64,000 nt of DNA from an uncultured Collinsella sp. (GCA_900540935.1 UQHW01000010.1:1-64000); one strand, 5' to 3'. Shown: positions 15,544 through 24,969, counted from the stretch's first letter. Made by a program: numbers and translations. The notes: generated from the letters alone by a model not told the origin.

Positions 15544-17451
15544 ATGGAACAGATTATCTTGAACATACTCGAGGCTCTGCGTCGCGGCGAGACCGTGGAC
15601 GACAAGGTGCTCGTCAAACTGATACATGCCGAGGCGCGCCGTGAGGGTGCCGACAAACGCGATTTGGCCAAGCGCCGTCTGCTGTCGTTCTACCAGCGGG
15701 TTAAACGTGAGGAGCCAGCTCGTTGGGCTGGGTGGAATGTCGATGCCGAGCTGGAACGTCAACTGCTGCAGGTGCTGCGTATGAAGCCTCGTCGCACGGC
15801 TTCGGGCGTGGCAACCATTACCGTCATCACCAAGCCGTGGCCGTGCTCGGGCGATTGCCTGTTTTGCCCCAACGATCTGCGCATGCCCAAAAGCTATTTA
15901 CATGCCGAGCCGGCGTGTGCCCGTGCAGAGCAAAACTGCTTCGATCCATATCTGCAGGTGAGTGCTCGTCTGACGGCACTTTCGCAGATGGGGCATGCGA
16001 CCGACAAGATTGAGCTCATCGTGCTCGGTGGCACCTGGAGTGACTATCCGCAAGGCTATCAGACGTGGTTTATGTCGGAGCTCTTCCGTGCGCTCAACGA
16101 CGATGCCGTCGCCGGTGTGGCGGCTAATCCCATGCTGGCGCGCCCGGGTATTAGCCGTGCCGAGGCGGGGCGCCTGCTCGATGACGCTCCTGCCGACGCT
16201 CTGCCGCCGGTGGTGGCGGAGCGTCGCGAGCACTATCGGGCCGCCGGCATTGCGATCGATGAGGCCGAGCTTACAGCCGGCGTTGCCAACGAGCAGGGAC
16301 GTGTGGATGCTGCCGTGGGTGGCTATAACCGCGCGGTGCGTCGTCTGTACGGCCCCGGTACGCCGTGGGGCGAGGCCGCCGAGTGGCAGACGGCAACGAT
16401 GGAGGAGCTTGAGCGCCAACAACGCATCAACGAGACGGCGAAGCATCGCGTGGTGGGACTCGTTATCGAGACACGCCCCGATGCCGTGACGCCACAGGCG
16501 CTCACGCTCATTCGTCGTCTGGGCTGCACCAAGATTCAGATGGGCATCCAGAGCCTCGACCAGTATCTGCTTGACATTAACGAACGTCGTATCACGGTGG
16601 CTCAGATCGAGCGAGCGTTTTCGCTCGCGCGCCTATTTGGCTTTAAGATCCACGCGCACTTTATGCTCAACTTGCTGGGCGCCACGCCCGAGGGGGACAA
16701 GCGTGACTACGAGCGCTTTATGACCGAGGGCACCTTTATGCCCGACGAGGTCAAGGTCTACCCGTGCGCGCTCATCGAGGGCTCGCGTCTGGTGGGCTGT
16801 TACGAGCGTGGCGAGTGGCGCCCCTATACCGAGGACGAGCTGCTCGATGTGTTGGCCGACGACATCGTGGTGACGCCGGCGTTCTGCCGCATCAGCCGCA
16901 TGATCCGCGACTTTAGCTCCGATGACATCATGGTGGGCAACAAGAAACCCAACCTGCGCCAGCTCGTTGAGAACCGCCTGGCTGCTCGGGGTGACGGTGC
17001 GACAGTGCGTGAGATTCGCTATCGCGAGATTAGCACGGCGGGCGCCGACTTGCATGAGCTGACCCTTGACGAGGAAGTGGCGTACGAGACGCCGGTGACG
17101 CGCGAGCGCTTTTTGCAGTGGGTGACGCCGCAGGGCAAGATCGCGGGCTTTTTGCGTCTGTCTCTGCCCGATCGTGCTTTTGTTGCCGCGCATGCGGACG
17201 AGTTGCCGACGACACCGGACGAGGCGATGATTCGCGAGGTGCACGTGTATGGCATGGCGGCACGCGTGGGTGACCAGGGCCAGGCGGCGCAGCATCACGG
17301 GTTGGGGCGTTTGCTCGTGGAGTGTGCGTGCCATATTGCTCGGGACGCGGGCTATGCGCGCATCAACGTGATCAGCGCGATTGGTACGCGCGAGTACTAT
17401 CGCCATTTGGGTTTTTACGACCATGGACTCTATCTGCAAAAGGAGCTCTAG
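15544..17451 (+). CDS. Elp3-family radical SAM / GNAT tRNA uridine-modifying protein
   Basis: A 635-aa homologue of Elp3, which in eukaryotes and archaea forms carboxymethyl-type modifications at C5 of wobble U34 from acetyl-CoA and SAM. An N-terminal helical region is followed by the radical SAM cluster C101-x3-C105-x2-C108 (CSGDCLFCPND), then NCFDPYLQ, LGGTWSDYP, IETRPD and IQMGIQS. The GNAT domain occupies about residues 530-635. An insertion of about 80 residues separates LGGTWSDYP from IETRPD relative to yeast Elp3. No ATG-proximal Shine-Dalgarno is obvious. The stop codon TAG abuts the ATG of the next gene. A Trm9-like methyltransferase is encoded 2 kb upstream on the other strand. Confidence 0.88.
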   Translation: MEQIILNILEALRRGETVDDKVLVKLIHAEARREGADKRDLAKRRLLSFYQRVKREEPARWAGWNVDAELERQLLQVLRMKPRRTASGVATITVITKPWPCSGDCLFCPNDLRMPKSYLHAEPACARAEQNCFDPYLQVSARLTALSQMGHATDKIELIVLGGTWSDYPQGYQTWFMSELFRALNDDAVAGVAANPMLARPGISRAEAGRLLDDAPADALPPVVAERREHYRAAGIAIDEAELTAGVANEQGRVDAAVGGYNRAVRRLYGPGTPWGEAAEWQTATMEELERQQRINETAKHRVVGLVIETRPDAVTPQALTLIRRLGCTKIQMGIQSLDQYLLDINERRITVAQIERAFSLARLFGFKIHAHFMLNLLGATPEGDKRDYERFMTEGTFMPDEVKVYPCALIEGSRLVGCYERGEWRPYTEDELLDVLADDIVVTPAFCRISRMIRDFSSDDIMVGNKKPNLRQLVENRLAARGDGATVREIRYREISTAGADLHELTLDEEVAYETPVTRERFLQWVTPQGKIAGFLRLSLPDRAFVAAHADELPTTPDEAMIREVHVYGMAARVGDQGQAAQHHGLGRLLVECACHIARDAGYARINVISAIGTREYYRHLGFYDHGLYLQKEL

Positions 17452-18327
17452 ATGAACAAGCCAAGTGTTTCTGCTGGCGTCGTTGCCGGCGTTGCTCTGG
17501 GAGCCGCGGCGCTTGGTGCGGCCGCTGTCGCTGTTCGTGCTGCCTGTCTGCAGGTTGCGCGAACCCGCAATGGGTTGGCGCGTGTGAAACGCGTGCGCGA
17601 TGAGCGCGGCGATGAGATTCGCGTGTTGGTGCAAGGCGGCGTCTACCAAAGCGCAAGCTACGTTGGCGAGCGTTGGGCGGAGCCCGTCTTTGCGTACTAT
17701 CGTGCGTTTGACGACGTGTTTGAGGCCGAGGGCGCAATGCGCGACGCTTATGGTCACGGCATCGACCGCATGCTTATGCTGGGCGGCGGCGGGTTTGCTT
17801 ATCCTAAGTTCGCCCTGATGTCGCACGAGGGCTTGCGCATGGACGTCATCGAGTATGACGGAGAGATTACGCGCCTGGCGCGCCGCTGGTTCTACCTAGA
17901 CGAGCTGGAGCGCGCGGCGGGCGATCGCCTGCGGGTGATAACCGCTGAGGCTCGCTCGTATTTGGGTGTGACGAGTGTTGGTCATCGTTGCTACGACGTG
18001 GTCGTGAGCGATTGCTTTGGCGGCGCCGAACCCGTACGCGAGCTGGCAACGGTTGAGGCGTTGCGGTTAGTGCGGGGCAGCCTAAATGTCGGTGGCGTCT
18101 ACGTTGCCAATGTCGTGAGCGCAAACGAGGGGAGCGACGTGACGTTCCTGCGCGATTGCGCTGCCACGGCACTCGATGTATTCGCTCACGCCTGGGTGGT
18201 CCCATGTGGCGATACGGAGTTCGGCGGCGAGGAAAACTACCTGCTCATCGCCAGCGACGGCGACTACGCCTTTGCCGAAGCCGTGCCCTTCGACGCTGAC
18301 TTTCTCGGCGCTGCCCTCCACGACTAG
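17452..18327 (+). CDS. spermidine synthase-like (Rossmann fold) protein with N-terminal hydrophobic segment
   Basis: A 291-aa protein. It begins with an alanine-rich hydrophobic segment (residues 8-32) that could be a membrane anchor. A spermidine-synthase/methyltransferase-like fold follows: MLMLGGGGFAYPKF (nucleotide loop), DVIEYDGEITRLARRWF (acidic residue after strand 2) and YDVVVSDCFGG. Canonical spermidine synthase has the YDVII.D motif and a polyamine-binding region; here the latter is not clear. It could therefore be a spermidine-synthase-like methyltransferase of unknown substrate. It starts directly at the end of the elp3 gene, so co-translation is likely. Confidence 0.7.
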   Translation: MNKPSVSAGVVAGVALGAAALGAAAVAVRAACLQVARTRNGLARVKRVRDERGDEIRVLVQGGVYQSASYVGERWAEPVFAYYRAFDDVFEAEGAMRDAYGHGIDRMLMLGGGGFAYPKFALMSHEGLRMDVIEYDGEITRLARRWFYLDELERAAGDRLRVITAEARSYLGVTSVGHRCYDVVVSDCFGGAEPVRELATVEALRLVRGSLNVGGVYVANVVSANEGSDVTFLRDCAATALDVFAHAWVVPCGDTEFGGEENYLLIASDGDYAFAEAVPFDADFLGAALHD

Positions 18328-18427
18328 CGCGTCTCCCTGCGACCAGTCTGTTTATGACGGGGCTCCTTTAGCCACTCCTTGGTCATGCCAAAGTAGCTCA
18401 ACAAGCCCCGTGCCGAAAAGACCGGTT

Positions 18428-20872
18428 TTATGTATGGTCGCGCCAGCTGCGGACACGCTGCTTCATGTCTTCGATGTCGAGCACGCCTTCGGCAAAGCCT
18501 TTGCGCACGAGCTCTTCTGGAACGAATTCGTCGTACCGATCAAAGTAAGGCACCTCGCCGGGATAGACGAGGTCGATGGGGTCGAAGTCTTTCTCGGCTT
18601 CGGCGGCGAGCACTTCAAAGAACGTCTCCTCGTCGGCCTTCATCTTAAACTGCATAAAGTACGGGCGTGACGGGTCGAGTCCGCGAAGGCCCAACTCAGC
18701 GGCGCATTTAATCTTGAGCATGCGCTCGAGCGCCAAAAAGGCGTAGCTGCCCAACCAGGGGAAGAGCACCCAGGTGTCGCCACCCAGGTTGATGAGCGGC
18801 TTAGTTCCCGCGCCCGAAATCTCGGCCGTATGGCGAGCCTGCGCCAGACGGGCCCGCGCGTTACCCATCAGGTACGGATACGCCGCGTGCTCGTTGAGCG
18901 CCTTGCGCATACGCTCGAGTACGTGTGTATTGATGTCGCCGGGGCAGTCGCCAAAGTAGGCCGGCACCCGGCCCTTGACCTGCGTGGCAAAGACGGTGTG
19001 ACGCTTCCAGTCCACTTCCTCGACAATCCAGCAATGGCCGGCGATGGCAATGCGCTCACCGGGCGGGGGCGGGTTGACAATCGTGCCCAGCTCGGCCGAT
19101 TCGCTGCGAACGGTGAACTCCTCGTTTTCCTGGAACACGGCGTAGAACTTAAAGTTGTTGATGATGCGCTCGCCCGCGAGACCCACGATGAGCCCGCCGC
19201 CCTCGGTGACTTGGATATGGTCGATCTTAATGAGGTGACGCAGCAACACGCGATAGTCATCGGCCGAGATGCGATGGAAATAGCTGAGTGTGAGCACGCG
19301 CTGGGCAAGCTCTGCCGGCGTGAGTTCGCCGGTGCTGGCAAGCGTCGACATAGTCTGGTGGTAGAGCAGGCTGTAGGGGAGTCGATCGAGCTCGGGCGGC
19401 TCGACCCACTTTTCCTCGCGATAGAGTTGTACGAGCGCGATGCCCTGCAGGAGCTTCCACGGAATGGTCTCGGGCATCATCGTGCGCGGCTCGGGTTCCT
19501 CCTCGCGCATGACAAACCACATCTCGGGCGGAAGATCGCGGCGCCCCGTGCGGCCCATTCGCTGCAAAAAGGAGCTGACGGTAAACGGCGCGTCGATCTG
19601 AAACGCACGCTCCAGACGGCCGATATCGATACCGAGTTCCAGCGTGGAGGTGGTGACGGTTGTCTGTGCCTGCTCCTCATCGCGCATGAGTTCCTCGGCC
19701 GTTTCGCGCAGCGATGCCGAAAGATTGCCATGGTGGATGAGAAAACGGTCGGGCTCGTGCCGGCTCTCGCAGTAGCTGCGCAGCATGGAGCACACGGCCT
19801 CTGCCTCCTCGCGCGAGTTGGCAAAGACCAGGCACTTGCGCCCGCGGGTGTGTTCAAAGATATAGCCCATGCCGGGATCGGCGTTTTCGGGCGCGGTGTC
19901 GGTGGGGTTGAGGAGCGCCTGCTCATCGGCCCGGGGGATATCGACTTCGCCCTCGGGGGCCGAAGAAGTGCGACGGTCTTTGGGAGCGGCCTTGCCCCGT
20001 GCCCGCTCACGACGTTGACGGCGTTCCTCCTGTGTAAGCTGTCCGCTGTGGCGCACGTCTTGGGCGCCAGCCGGCAGCGCCGCGGGCGCCGCCGGCTCAA
20101 TACGCTCGCAAGCAAGCATCTCGGCTTCTTGTGGACCCGTGCTCTCGAATCCCCGCTGCTGTGCCTGGGGACCCGAGTTGTAGAAGTGCTCCATGGAGAT
20201 GCGCCACACGCGGCGCGGTTCCTCAAAGCGGGGGATGATGCAATCGCGTCCTGTTCCCTGTGAGAGAAAGGCGCCCGTGCGCTCGGGGTCGCCGATGGTG
20301 GCAGAAAGGCCGATGCGGCGGGGCTGCACGCCCGCCATGCGCGAGAGGCGCTCGATAAGGCAGAGCGTCTGACCGCCGCGGTCGCCGCGCATGAGCGAAT
20401 GAACCTCGTCGATAACCACATAGCGCAGGTCGCAGAACATACGAGGGATTGCCATGTGCTTATGGATCAGGAGCGCCTCGAGCGACTCGGGCGTAATCTG
20501 CAAGATACCGCTCGGTTTTTTGATGAGCTTAGCCTTGTGCGACTGCGAAACATCGCCATGCCAGTGCCAGACGGGGATATCGGCCTCTTCGCACAGGTCG
20601 TTGAGGCGGACGAACTGATCATTGATGAGTGCCTTGAGGGGGCCGATGTAGAGGGCGCCAACGCTCGCGGGCGGGTTCTCCCAAAACTCGGTCAGGATGG
20701 GAAAGAAGGCTGCCTCGGTTTTGCCGGAAGCCGTGGATGCCGTCAGGAGCACATTGTCCTGAGTGTTAAAGATGGCATCAGCTGCTGCAACCTGGATGGA
20801 GCGTAGACTCTCCCAATCGTGGGAGTAGATGAAGTCTTGGATAAACGGGGCGTAGCGGTCAAAGGCGTTCAC
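18428..20872 (-). CDS. Lhr-like DEAD/DEAH-box helicase of a TerB/BrxD-type module
   Basis: An 814-aa SF2 helicase: Walker A STASGKT (about 46-52), DEVH box, SATIGDP, and QRMGRTGRR as motif VI. A low-complexity charged insert lies between RecA domains (about residues 265-335). The C-terminal third is an Lhr-like extension. Start GTG 20872 is preferred because AAAGGAGG precedes it by 4-5 bases; a TTG at 20902 lacks one. It is the third gene after a TerB_N/TerB_C protein and a BrxD-like ATPase. In BREX type 2, an Lhr-like helicase (brxHI) and BrxD also occur together. It probably translocates on DNA for this complex. Confidence 0.85.
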   Translation of the reverse strand: MNAFDRYAPFIQDFIYSHDWESLRSIQVAAADAIFNTQDNVLLTASTASGKTEAAFFPILTEFWENPPASVGALYIGPLKALINDQFVRLNDLCEEADIPVWHWHGDVSQSHKAKLIKKPSGILQITPESLEALLIHKHMAIPRMFCDLRYVVIDEVHSLMRGDRGGQTLCLIERLSRMAGVQPRRIGLSATIGDPERTGAFLSQGTGRDCIIPRFEEPRRVWRISMEHFYNSGPQAQQRGFESTGPQEAEMLACERIEPAAPAALPAGAQDVRHSGQLTQEERRQRRERARGKAAPKDRRTSSAPEGEVDIPRADEQALLNPTDTAPENADPGMGYIFEHTRGRKCLVFANSREEAEAVCSMLRSYCESRHEPDRFLIHHGNLSASLRETAEELMRDEEQAQTTVTTSTLELGIDIGRLERAFQIDAPFTVSSFLQRMGRTGRRDLPPEMWFVMREEEPEPRTMMPETIPWKLLQGIALVQLYREEKWVEPPELDRLPYSLLYHQTMSTLASTGELTPAELAQRVLTLSYFHRISADDYRVLLRHLIKIDHIQVTEGGGLIVGLAGERIINNFKFYAVFQENEEFTVRSESAELGTIVNPPPPGERIAIAGHCWIVEEVDWKRHTVFATQVKGRVPAYFGDCPGDINTHVLERMRKALNEHAAYPYLMGNARARLAQARHTAEISGAGTKPLINLGGDTWVLFPWLGSYAFLALERMLKIKCAAELGLRGLDPSRPYFMQFKMKADEETFFEVLAAEAEKDFDPIDLVYPGEVPYFDRYDEFVPEELVRKGFAEGVLDIEDMKQRVRSWRDHT

Positions 20873-20950
20873 GGGGCCTCCTTTCAAAAACGAATCTCTC
20901 AACGCGGTGGGCAGTGGCTTGCTGCATTACTGCCTCGACGTTTGCCCAGA

Positions 20951-20990
20951 TAAAACCAGCCAAAATAAACCTGTCCCTTTTTGGCAGGTT
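20951..20990 (-). repeat. family B-related hairpin, copy 3 (probable terminator/attenuator)
   Basis: On the minus strand AACCTGCCAAAA pairs with TTTTGGCTGGTT around AGGGACAGG, the same layout as the hairpins at 5942 and 6773. It overlaps the stop codon of the ATPase gene and ends in TTTTATCT. It therefore sits between the second and third genes of the module and could reduce read-through into the helicase gene. Confidence 0.6.
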
Positions 20991-22293
20991 AGATGGTGAA
21001 TTCGGCGAAGTTGCGGTCGCCGCCTGCGGTGCCGGCGTCGCCTGTTGCGGCTGCCGGCGCCAGCGCGTCGCCGCCGACGCTTTGCAGCAACTCGGCCACA
21101 TTTGCATCGGGGTTCTGACACAGGATATCGAGCAGCTCGATAAAGTCACGAATGACCTCACGGGGCGTCAGGTGCGTATCGGCTCCCACGCGGCCAAACT
21201 CAATCTTGAGAAAGTTCACCAAGTCGTTCTCGGTAAGCGTGGGCGTCCAGCCAAAGTAGCCGGCATGGATCTGCATGAGCTTTTCGATGAGCACCAGCAG
21301 CTCCTCGTAGGTGAGCGGCTGCAGGCGGATGATGGGCGCGAGCATGTCTTTGAGATCATCTCGTGCAAAGCGACCCTGAGCGAGTCGGCTGCGCAGAGCT
21401 TCGTAGGAGAACACGCCGCGGCGGCGGTCTTCGATGGAGGTTGGCGTGCCGCCCATGATCATGCCCAGGTACTGCGCCTTGCCCTGGAGCGTGTCGTTGT
21501 ACATAGTCAGGATCTTCTCGTAGTTGTATTGGCGCGTGATCGCGTTGGGAATCTTGTACAGATTCACGAGTTCGTCGATGAGCACCAGCATGCCCTTGTA
21601 TCCGCTGCAGACCAAAAAGCGTGCAATGAGCTTAACGTAGTCGTACCAGTCGTCATCGCTGATGATGGTCGAGGAGCCCAGCTCAGCGCGTGCCTCGCTC
21701 TTGGTGCGGTACTCGCCGCGAATCCATTTGGTCACGCGGCTCATAGCCTCTTCATCGCCCTCGGATACGGCCATGCGATAGCGGCGGAGCATGCGGGTGA
21801 AGTCGAAGCCGTGGACCATCTCCTCGAGCGGGGCCAGTTGGGCATTGACGACCGACTCGTCGACGTCGGCACACGAGGCGACCCAACGATCCAGGATAAG
21901 GTTGAGCGCACCGCCCTCGGGGCGCGTTTTAGTCGATATATTGCGGATGAGCTCGCGGTAGGTGGCAAGGCCCTGTCCCTGACCGCCCTGCAGGCGGCGC
22001 TCGGGCGACAGGTCGGCATCAGCGACGACGAATCCCTCGCCCATGGCGTGCGTGCGGATGGTCTGGAGCAAAAAGCTCTTGCCGGCGCCGTAACGACCGA
22101 CCAGAAAGCGGAAGCTCGCGCCACCGTCGGCGATGAGACTCAGATCGGTGAGCAGGGCGCGGATCTCGACCTCGCGCCCTACGGTGATGTAAGGAAGGCC
22201 GATGCGCGGGACCACGCCGCCCTTGAGCGAGTTGAGAATGACGGCAGCGACGCGCTTGGGCACGCGAGGTGCTGCGGATGCGGTATCACTCAT
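20989..22293 (-). CDS. BrxD-like P-loop ATPase (DUF2791 family)
   Basis: A 434-aa ATPase with Walker A GRYGAGKS at residues 66-73 and Walker B MLVLIDE at 235-241. The family is annotated as 'BREX system ATP-binding domain' (BrxD). The middle part has GGTPTSIEDRRRGVFSYEALRSRL, a motif region usual for this family. The C-terminal tail is glycine/alanine-rich. It overlaps the upstream TerB gene by 8 nt (22286-22293) and is therefore translationally coupled to it. In BREX type 2 the ATPase pairs with an Lhr-like helicase, as here, but the other BREX genes (pglX, pglZ, brxC) are absent from the window. Confidence 0.85.
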   Translation of the reverse strand: MSDTASAAPRVPKRVAAVILNSLKGGVVPRIGLPYITVGREVEIRALLTDLSLIADGGASFRFLVGRYGAGKSFLLQTIRTHAMGEGFVVADADLSPERRLQGGQGQGLATYRELIRNISTKTRPEGGALNLILDRWVASCADVDESVVNAQLAPLEEMVHGFDFTRMLRRYRMAVSEGDEEAMSRVTKWIRGEYRTKSEARAELGSSTIISDDDWYDYVKLIARFLVCSGYKGMLVLIDELVNLYKIPNAITRQYNYEKILTMYNDTLQGKAQYLGMIMGGTPTSIEDRRRGVFSYEALRSRLAQGRFARDDLKDMLAPIIRLQPLTYEELLVLIEKLMQIHAGYFGWTPTLTENDLVNFLKIEFGRVGADTHLTPREVIRDFIELLDILCQNPDANVAELLQSVGGDALAPAAATGDAGTAGGDRNFAEFTI

Positions 22294-24046
22294 GGTCTAG
22301 GTATCCTCTCACGTCTGCTTCGTAGTCCTCGATAATCTGCGGCCCTGCCGCGCTAAATTCAATTACGGTGTCGCCTACCAGGTCAAAGAGCGCCTCGTTG
22401 ATGGTATCGACGAGCATGTCCTCGCTCTGCTTCGATTGCACTACCGCCAATGTCGCTTGCGCTGCGTTTTGCTCGAGCAGCGCGCGAAGGAAGGCATCTG
22501 CGGCGGGCGCGAGTTCGGTTGCGGTGCCAGCGGGTGCAGTCGATACGACCGCTGGCGTCGGTGCGAGGAGCGGTGCCACGACGCCAAACTGTTCGGTGGA
22601 AATGGTTGGCTCGTCGGCTTTGTTGCGCTCCGTAGGCGCCGCGATCGGCTCGCCCATCACGTCGGTCGCAGGCTTGGCTTCCGGTTGCTCGGATTCCGCC
22701 GTATCGACCTCTGTGGGCACATCGTCCTCGCGCTCTTCGTCGATTAAAAGTGCTTCGCGCGTTTGCGCAGCGGCGCTCCGAATGTGCCCCAGCTGAGTCA
22801 GGTCGATATCGATCTTGACGGGCTGGTGTGCGGCGTCCCACGAAAGCCATGCCACAATCTCGTCATCGATAATCTTGGCCAGATATTTGGGGACCTTTTC
22901 TTCCTTAAGGGGATGGGCGGGGTCCAGCGCCAGGCGCAGGCGTTGGTCGCAGGCGCGCATCATTTCACCGAGCTTGCTGCTCTTTTGCCTACTACCATGG
23001 ATACGCATACATTCCCAAAAGCCGTTTTGGCAACGGTAGATATGGATGGGATCCAGGCGGTATTCGCAGTTCTCGTGGCGCTCGGGCGCAAAGAATACGG
23101 CCGAGGCAAACATGGTGTAGGGCATGGCCGTCTCCTCCCCAAACAAGCTCGCTACGATGCCGGTCTTTCGATGCGTGTCATAGTAGCGCGCCATGCGGAC
23201 ATACGCGGCGCATGCCACGTGGCGCAGATCGCGGTGGTGGCTGCGGTCGAGCCGCGAGTTACTTAGGTTGTACGTGGAGAGGGCGTTGATGGCGGCCATG
23301 AGTCGCTCCTCGCGCACCTCATCGGGCGGAAGGGGGAGCGTGGGCTCGGAGGTTTTGCGACGTTTGGGGGTCTGGTCGGACGGTGCCGGTGCCGGTACAA
23401 GGTCTCGTGCCGCGCGCCGCAGCTCGATAAGGGCGTTATCGAACATGACGGTTTTAGAGTCGCGGAGCAGCTTGGGGTCGAGCCCATGGAATACGGCGTA
23501 ATCCTGCAACCACACGCGTGCAAACCGATCAATGCCGGGCTCGAAGGCGCGATAGACATCCCAAAAGGCCTTGATCTTGTTAAAACCGTCGAGCGGGTCA
23601 TCTACGCCAATGCCGCAAATCAGCTCATAGAGATACAGAAAGGCAAAGGACGTAGACGTTTCCTCGACGGTTCCGCGGCGCACTTGGGCACGCCAGGTAA
23701 AGTAGCCGCGCAGCTGCCGGTCGCTCATGGCGTTGTAGGTGGGAAAGTACGACTTAAAGGTGCCGTTGTAGGGACAGTCGTCCTCAAAGTCGGCCATCAG
23801 CAGGCCCTGGCGGTAAAAAAGCTCGGCTTCCGAAAGCCAGCGGCCCGCACCGCCCTTGGGGTCATCCTGCCAGCGCGATATCTCGCGCATTTTACGGTAC
23901 TGGTCGGGGAGGAAATTCTGCATCTGTCGGCCGGTTTTGAGAATCGGCTCGTCTGCGTAGATTTCGTTTGAGAAGCGGGTGGACTGATGGGTCCGGGCCT
24001 CGGCCATAATGCGCTCGATGAGCATCTTGATGTCCTGGTCGGCCAC
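22286..24046 (-). CDS. TerB_N / TerB_C domain protein
   Basis: A 586-aa protein. The N-terminal half shows the TerB_N signature (AGRWLSEAELFYRQGLLMADFEDDCPY, then YFPTY, QLRGYFTWRAQVRRG) over about residues 60-220. A middle region from about 240 to 430 carries charged and aromatic blocks. A proline/alanine/threonine-rich linker (about 440-510) leads to a C-terminal segment with TerB_C character. The start is GTG 24046 with GGAGAGGAG just upstream. It is the first gene of a three-gene module with ATPase and helicase. TerB-type domains are associated by comparative genomics with stress- or DNA-processing systems; a direct function is not known. Confidence 0.8.
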   Translation of the reverse strand: MADQDIKMLIERIMAEARTHQSTRFSNEIYADEPILKTGRQMQNFLPDQYRKMREISRWQDDPKGGAGRWLSEAELFYRQGLLMADFEDDCPYNGTFKSYFPTYNAMSDRQLRGYFTWRAQVRRGTVEETSTSFAFLYLYELICGIGVDDPLDGFNKIKAFWDVYRAFEPGIDRFARVWLQDYAVFHGLDPKLLRDSKTVMFDNALIELRRAARDLVPAPAPSDQTPKRRKTSEPTLPLPPDEVREERLMAAINALSTYNLSNSRLDRSHHRDLRHVACAAYVRMARYYDTHRKTGIVASLFGEETAMPYTMFASAVFFAPERHENCEYRLDPIHIYRCQNGFWECMRIHGSRQKSSKLGEMMRACDQRLRLALDPAHPLKEEKVPKYLAKIIDDEIVAWLSWDAAHQPVKIDIDLTQLGHIRSAAAQTREALLIDEEREDDVPTEVDTAESEQPEAKPATDVMGEPIAAPTERNKADEPTISTEQFGVVAPLLAPTPAVVSTAPAGTATELAPAADAFLRALLEQNAAQATLAVVQSKQSEDMLVDTINEALFDLVGDTVIEFSAAGPQIIEDYEADVRGYLDHE

Positions 24047-24134
24047 CGCTTCTCCTCTCCTAACGCAGCTACGGTGACCTCATATCATAGCACAGCATCA
24101 AACAGATGTTCGAGATACCGCTGCGTTGATAGAT

Positions 24135-24851
24135 TTAGAACAGGAGGGCGTAGATGACGGCGATGACGACGGAAGGGAGCATATTGGCCGTGCGGAAGGT
24201 CTGAGGACGGATGAGGTTGACGCCGACGCAGAAGATGAGCATGGAGCCTACGAGCGAAAGGCTGTCGAGGGCTGCCGTGGTCATGATGGGGGAGAGCGCG
24301 CCGGCAAACAACGTGATCGTCCCCTGGAACACGGCGACGGGCAGGGCGGAGAAAATGCAGCCGCGGCCAAGCGACGCCGTCATGGTGCAGACGATGATGC
24401 AGTCCAATGCGCCTTTCAAGGCAAGCGTTGACCAGTCACCGAGCAGACCGTCCTGGATTGATCCCACGATAGCCATGGCACCGATGCAGACGGTCAGCGA
24501 TGTCGAGACAAAAGCGTTGGTGAACTCGTTATCGCCCTCACTGCCAGTCTTGCGCTTGAGCCATTCGCCAAGGTTCTCGATGGCGGCCTCCAAGTTGATG
24601 GCCTCGCCGATGAGCGAACCGAGCGCAAATGAGACGATGAGCATGGTGGTACCGGTGGTCGCTAGCGCCTTTCCATCGATGATGAGCATCTTTTGCATGG
24701 TGCCGCCCAGGCCGATAAACAGGACGCACAGCCCCGATGCTTTCATGAGCGTGTCTTGGATGCGCGGTGTAATGAAGCGGCCGCCCGCTAATCCCAAAAG
24801 ACCGCCCGCAACTAAAAGCACAACGTTGATGATTGTTCCCAAGCCCGGCAT
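24135..24851 (-). CDS. DUF554 family membrane protein
   Basis: A 238-aa integral membrane protein with about six to seven hydrophobic segments. It starts MPGLGTIINVVLLVAGGLLGLAGG and has the family's repeated glycine-rich helices (GTTMLIVSFALGSLIGE, GAMAIVGSIQDGL). DUF554 proteins are widespread possible transporters with no established substrate. ATG 24851 is chosen because AGGAGGGCTC directly precedes it; the upstream extension to 24920 has no ribosome site. It is the last gene before the TerB module on the same strand, but a gap of about 90 bp separates it from that module's start. Confidence 0.82.
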   Translation of the reverse strand: MPGLGTIINVVLLVAGGLLGLAGGRFITPRIQDTLMKASGLCVLFIGLGGTMQKMLIIDGKALATTGTTMLIVSFALGSLIGEAINLEAAIENLGEWLKRKTGSEGDNEFTNAFVSTSLTVCIGAMAIVGSIQDGLLGDWSTLALKGALDCIIVCTMTASLGRGCIFSALPVAVFQGTITLFAGALSPIMTTAALDSLSLVGSMLIFCVGVNLIRPQTFRTANMLPSVVIAVIYALLF

Positions 24852-24969
24852 GAGCCCTCCTGTATTGATGCCAACGTGGCAATCGTAGCAGAACGAAATG
24901 CGAGGCACATCGCGACTCATCTAATACGTTATATAAGTGGTGTTAGGAATGATGCGCAGCATTTAAGCC

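Noticed and set aside
18830..22335. Long plus-strand frames opposite the helicase and ATPase genes
   Set aside because: Antisense to genes with intact Walker and DEVH motifs and plausible ribosome sites.
18428..24046. A complete BREX or DISARM system
   Set aside because: No PglX methylase, PglZ phosphatase, BrxC or DISARM methylase genes flank the module; neighbours are DUF554 and a spermidine-synthase-like gene.
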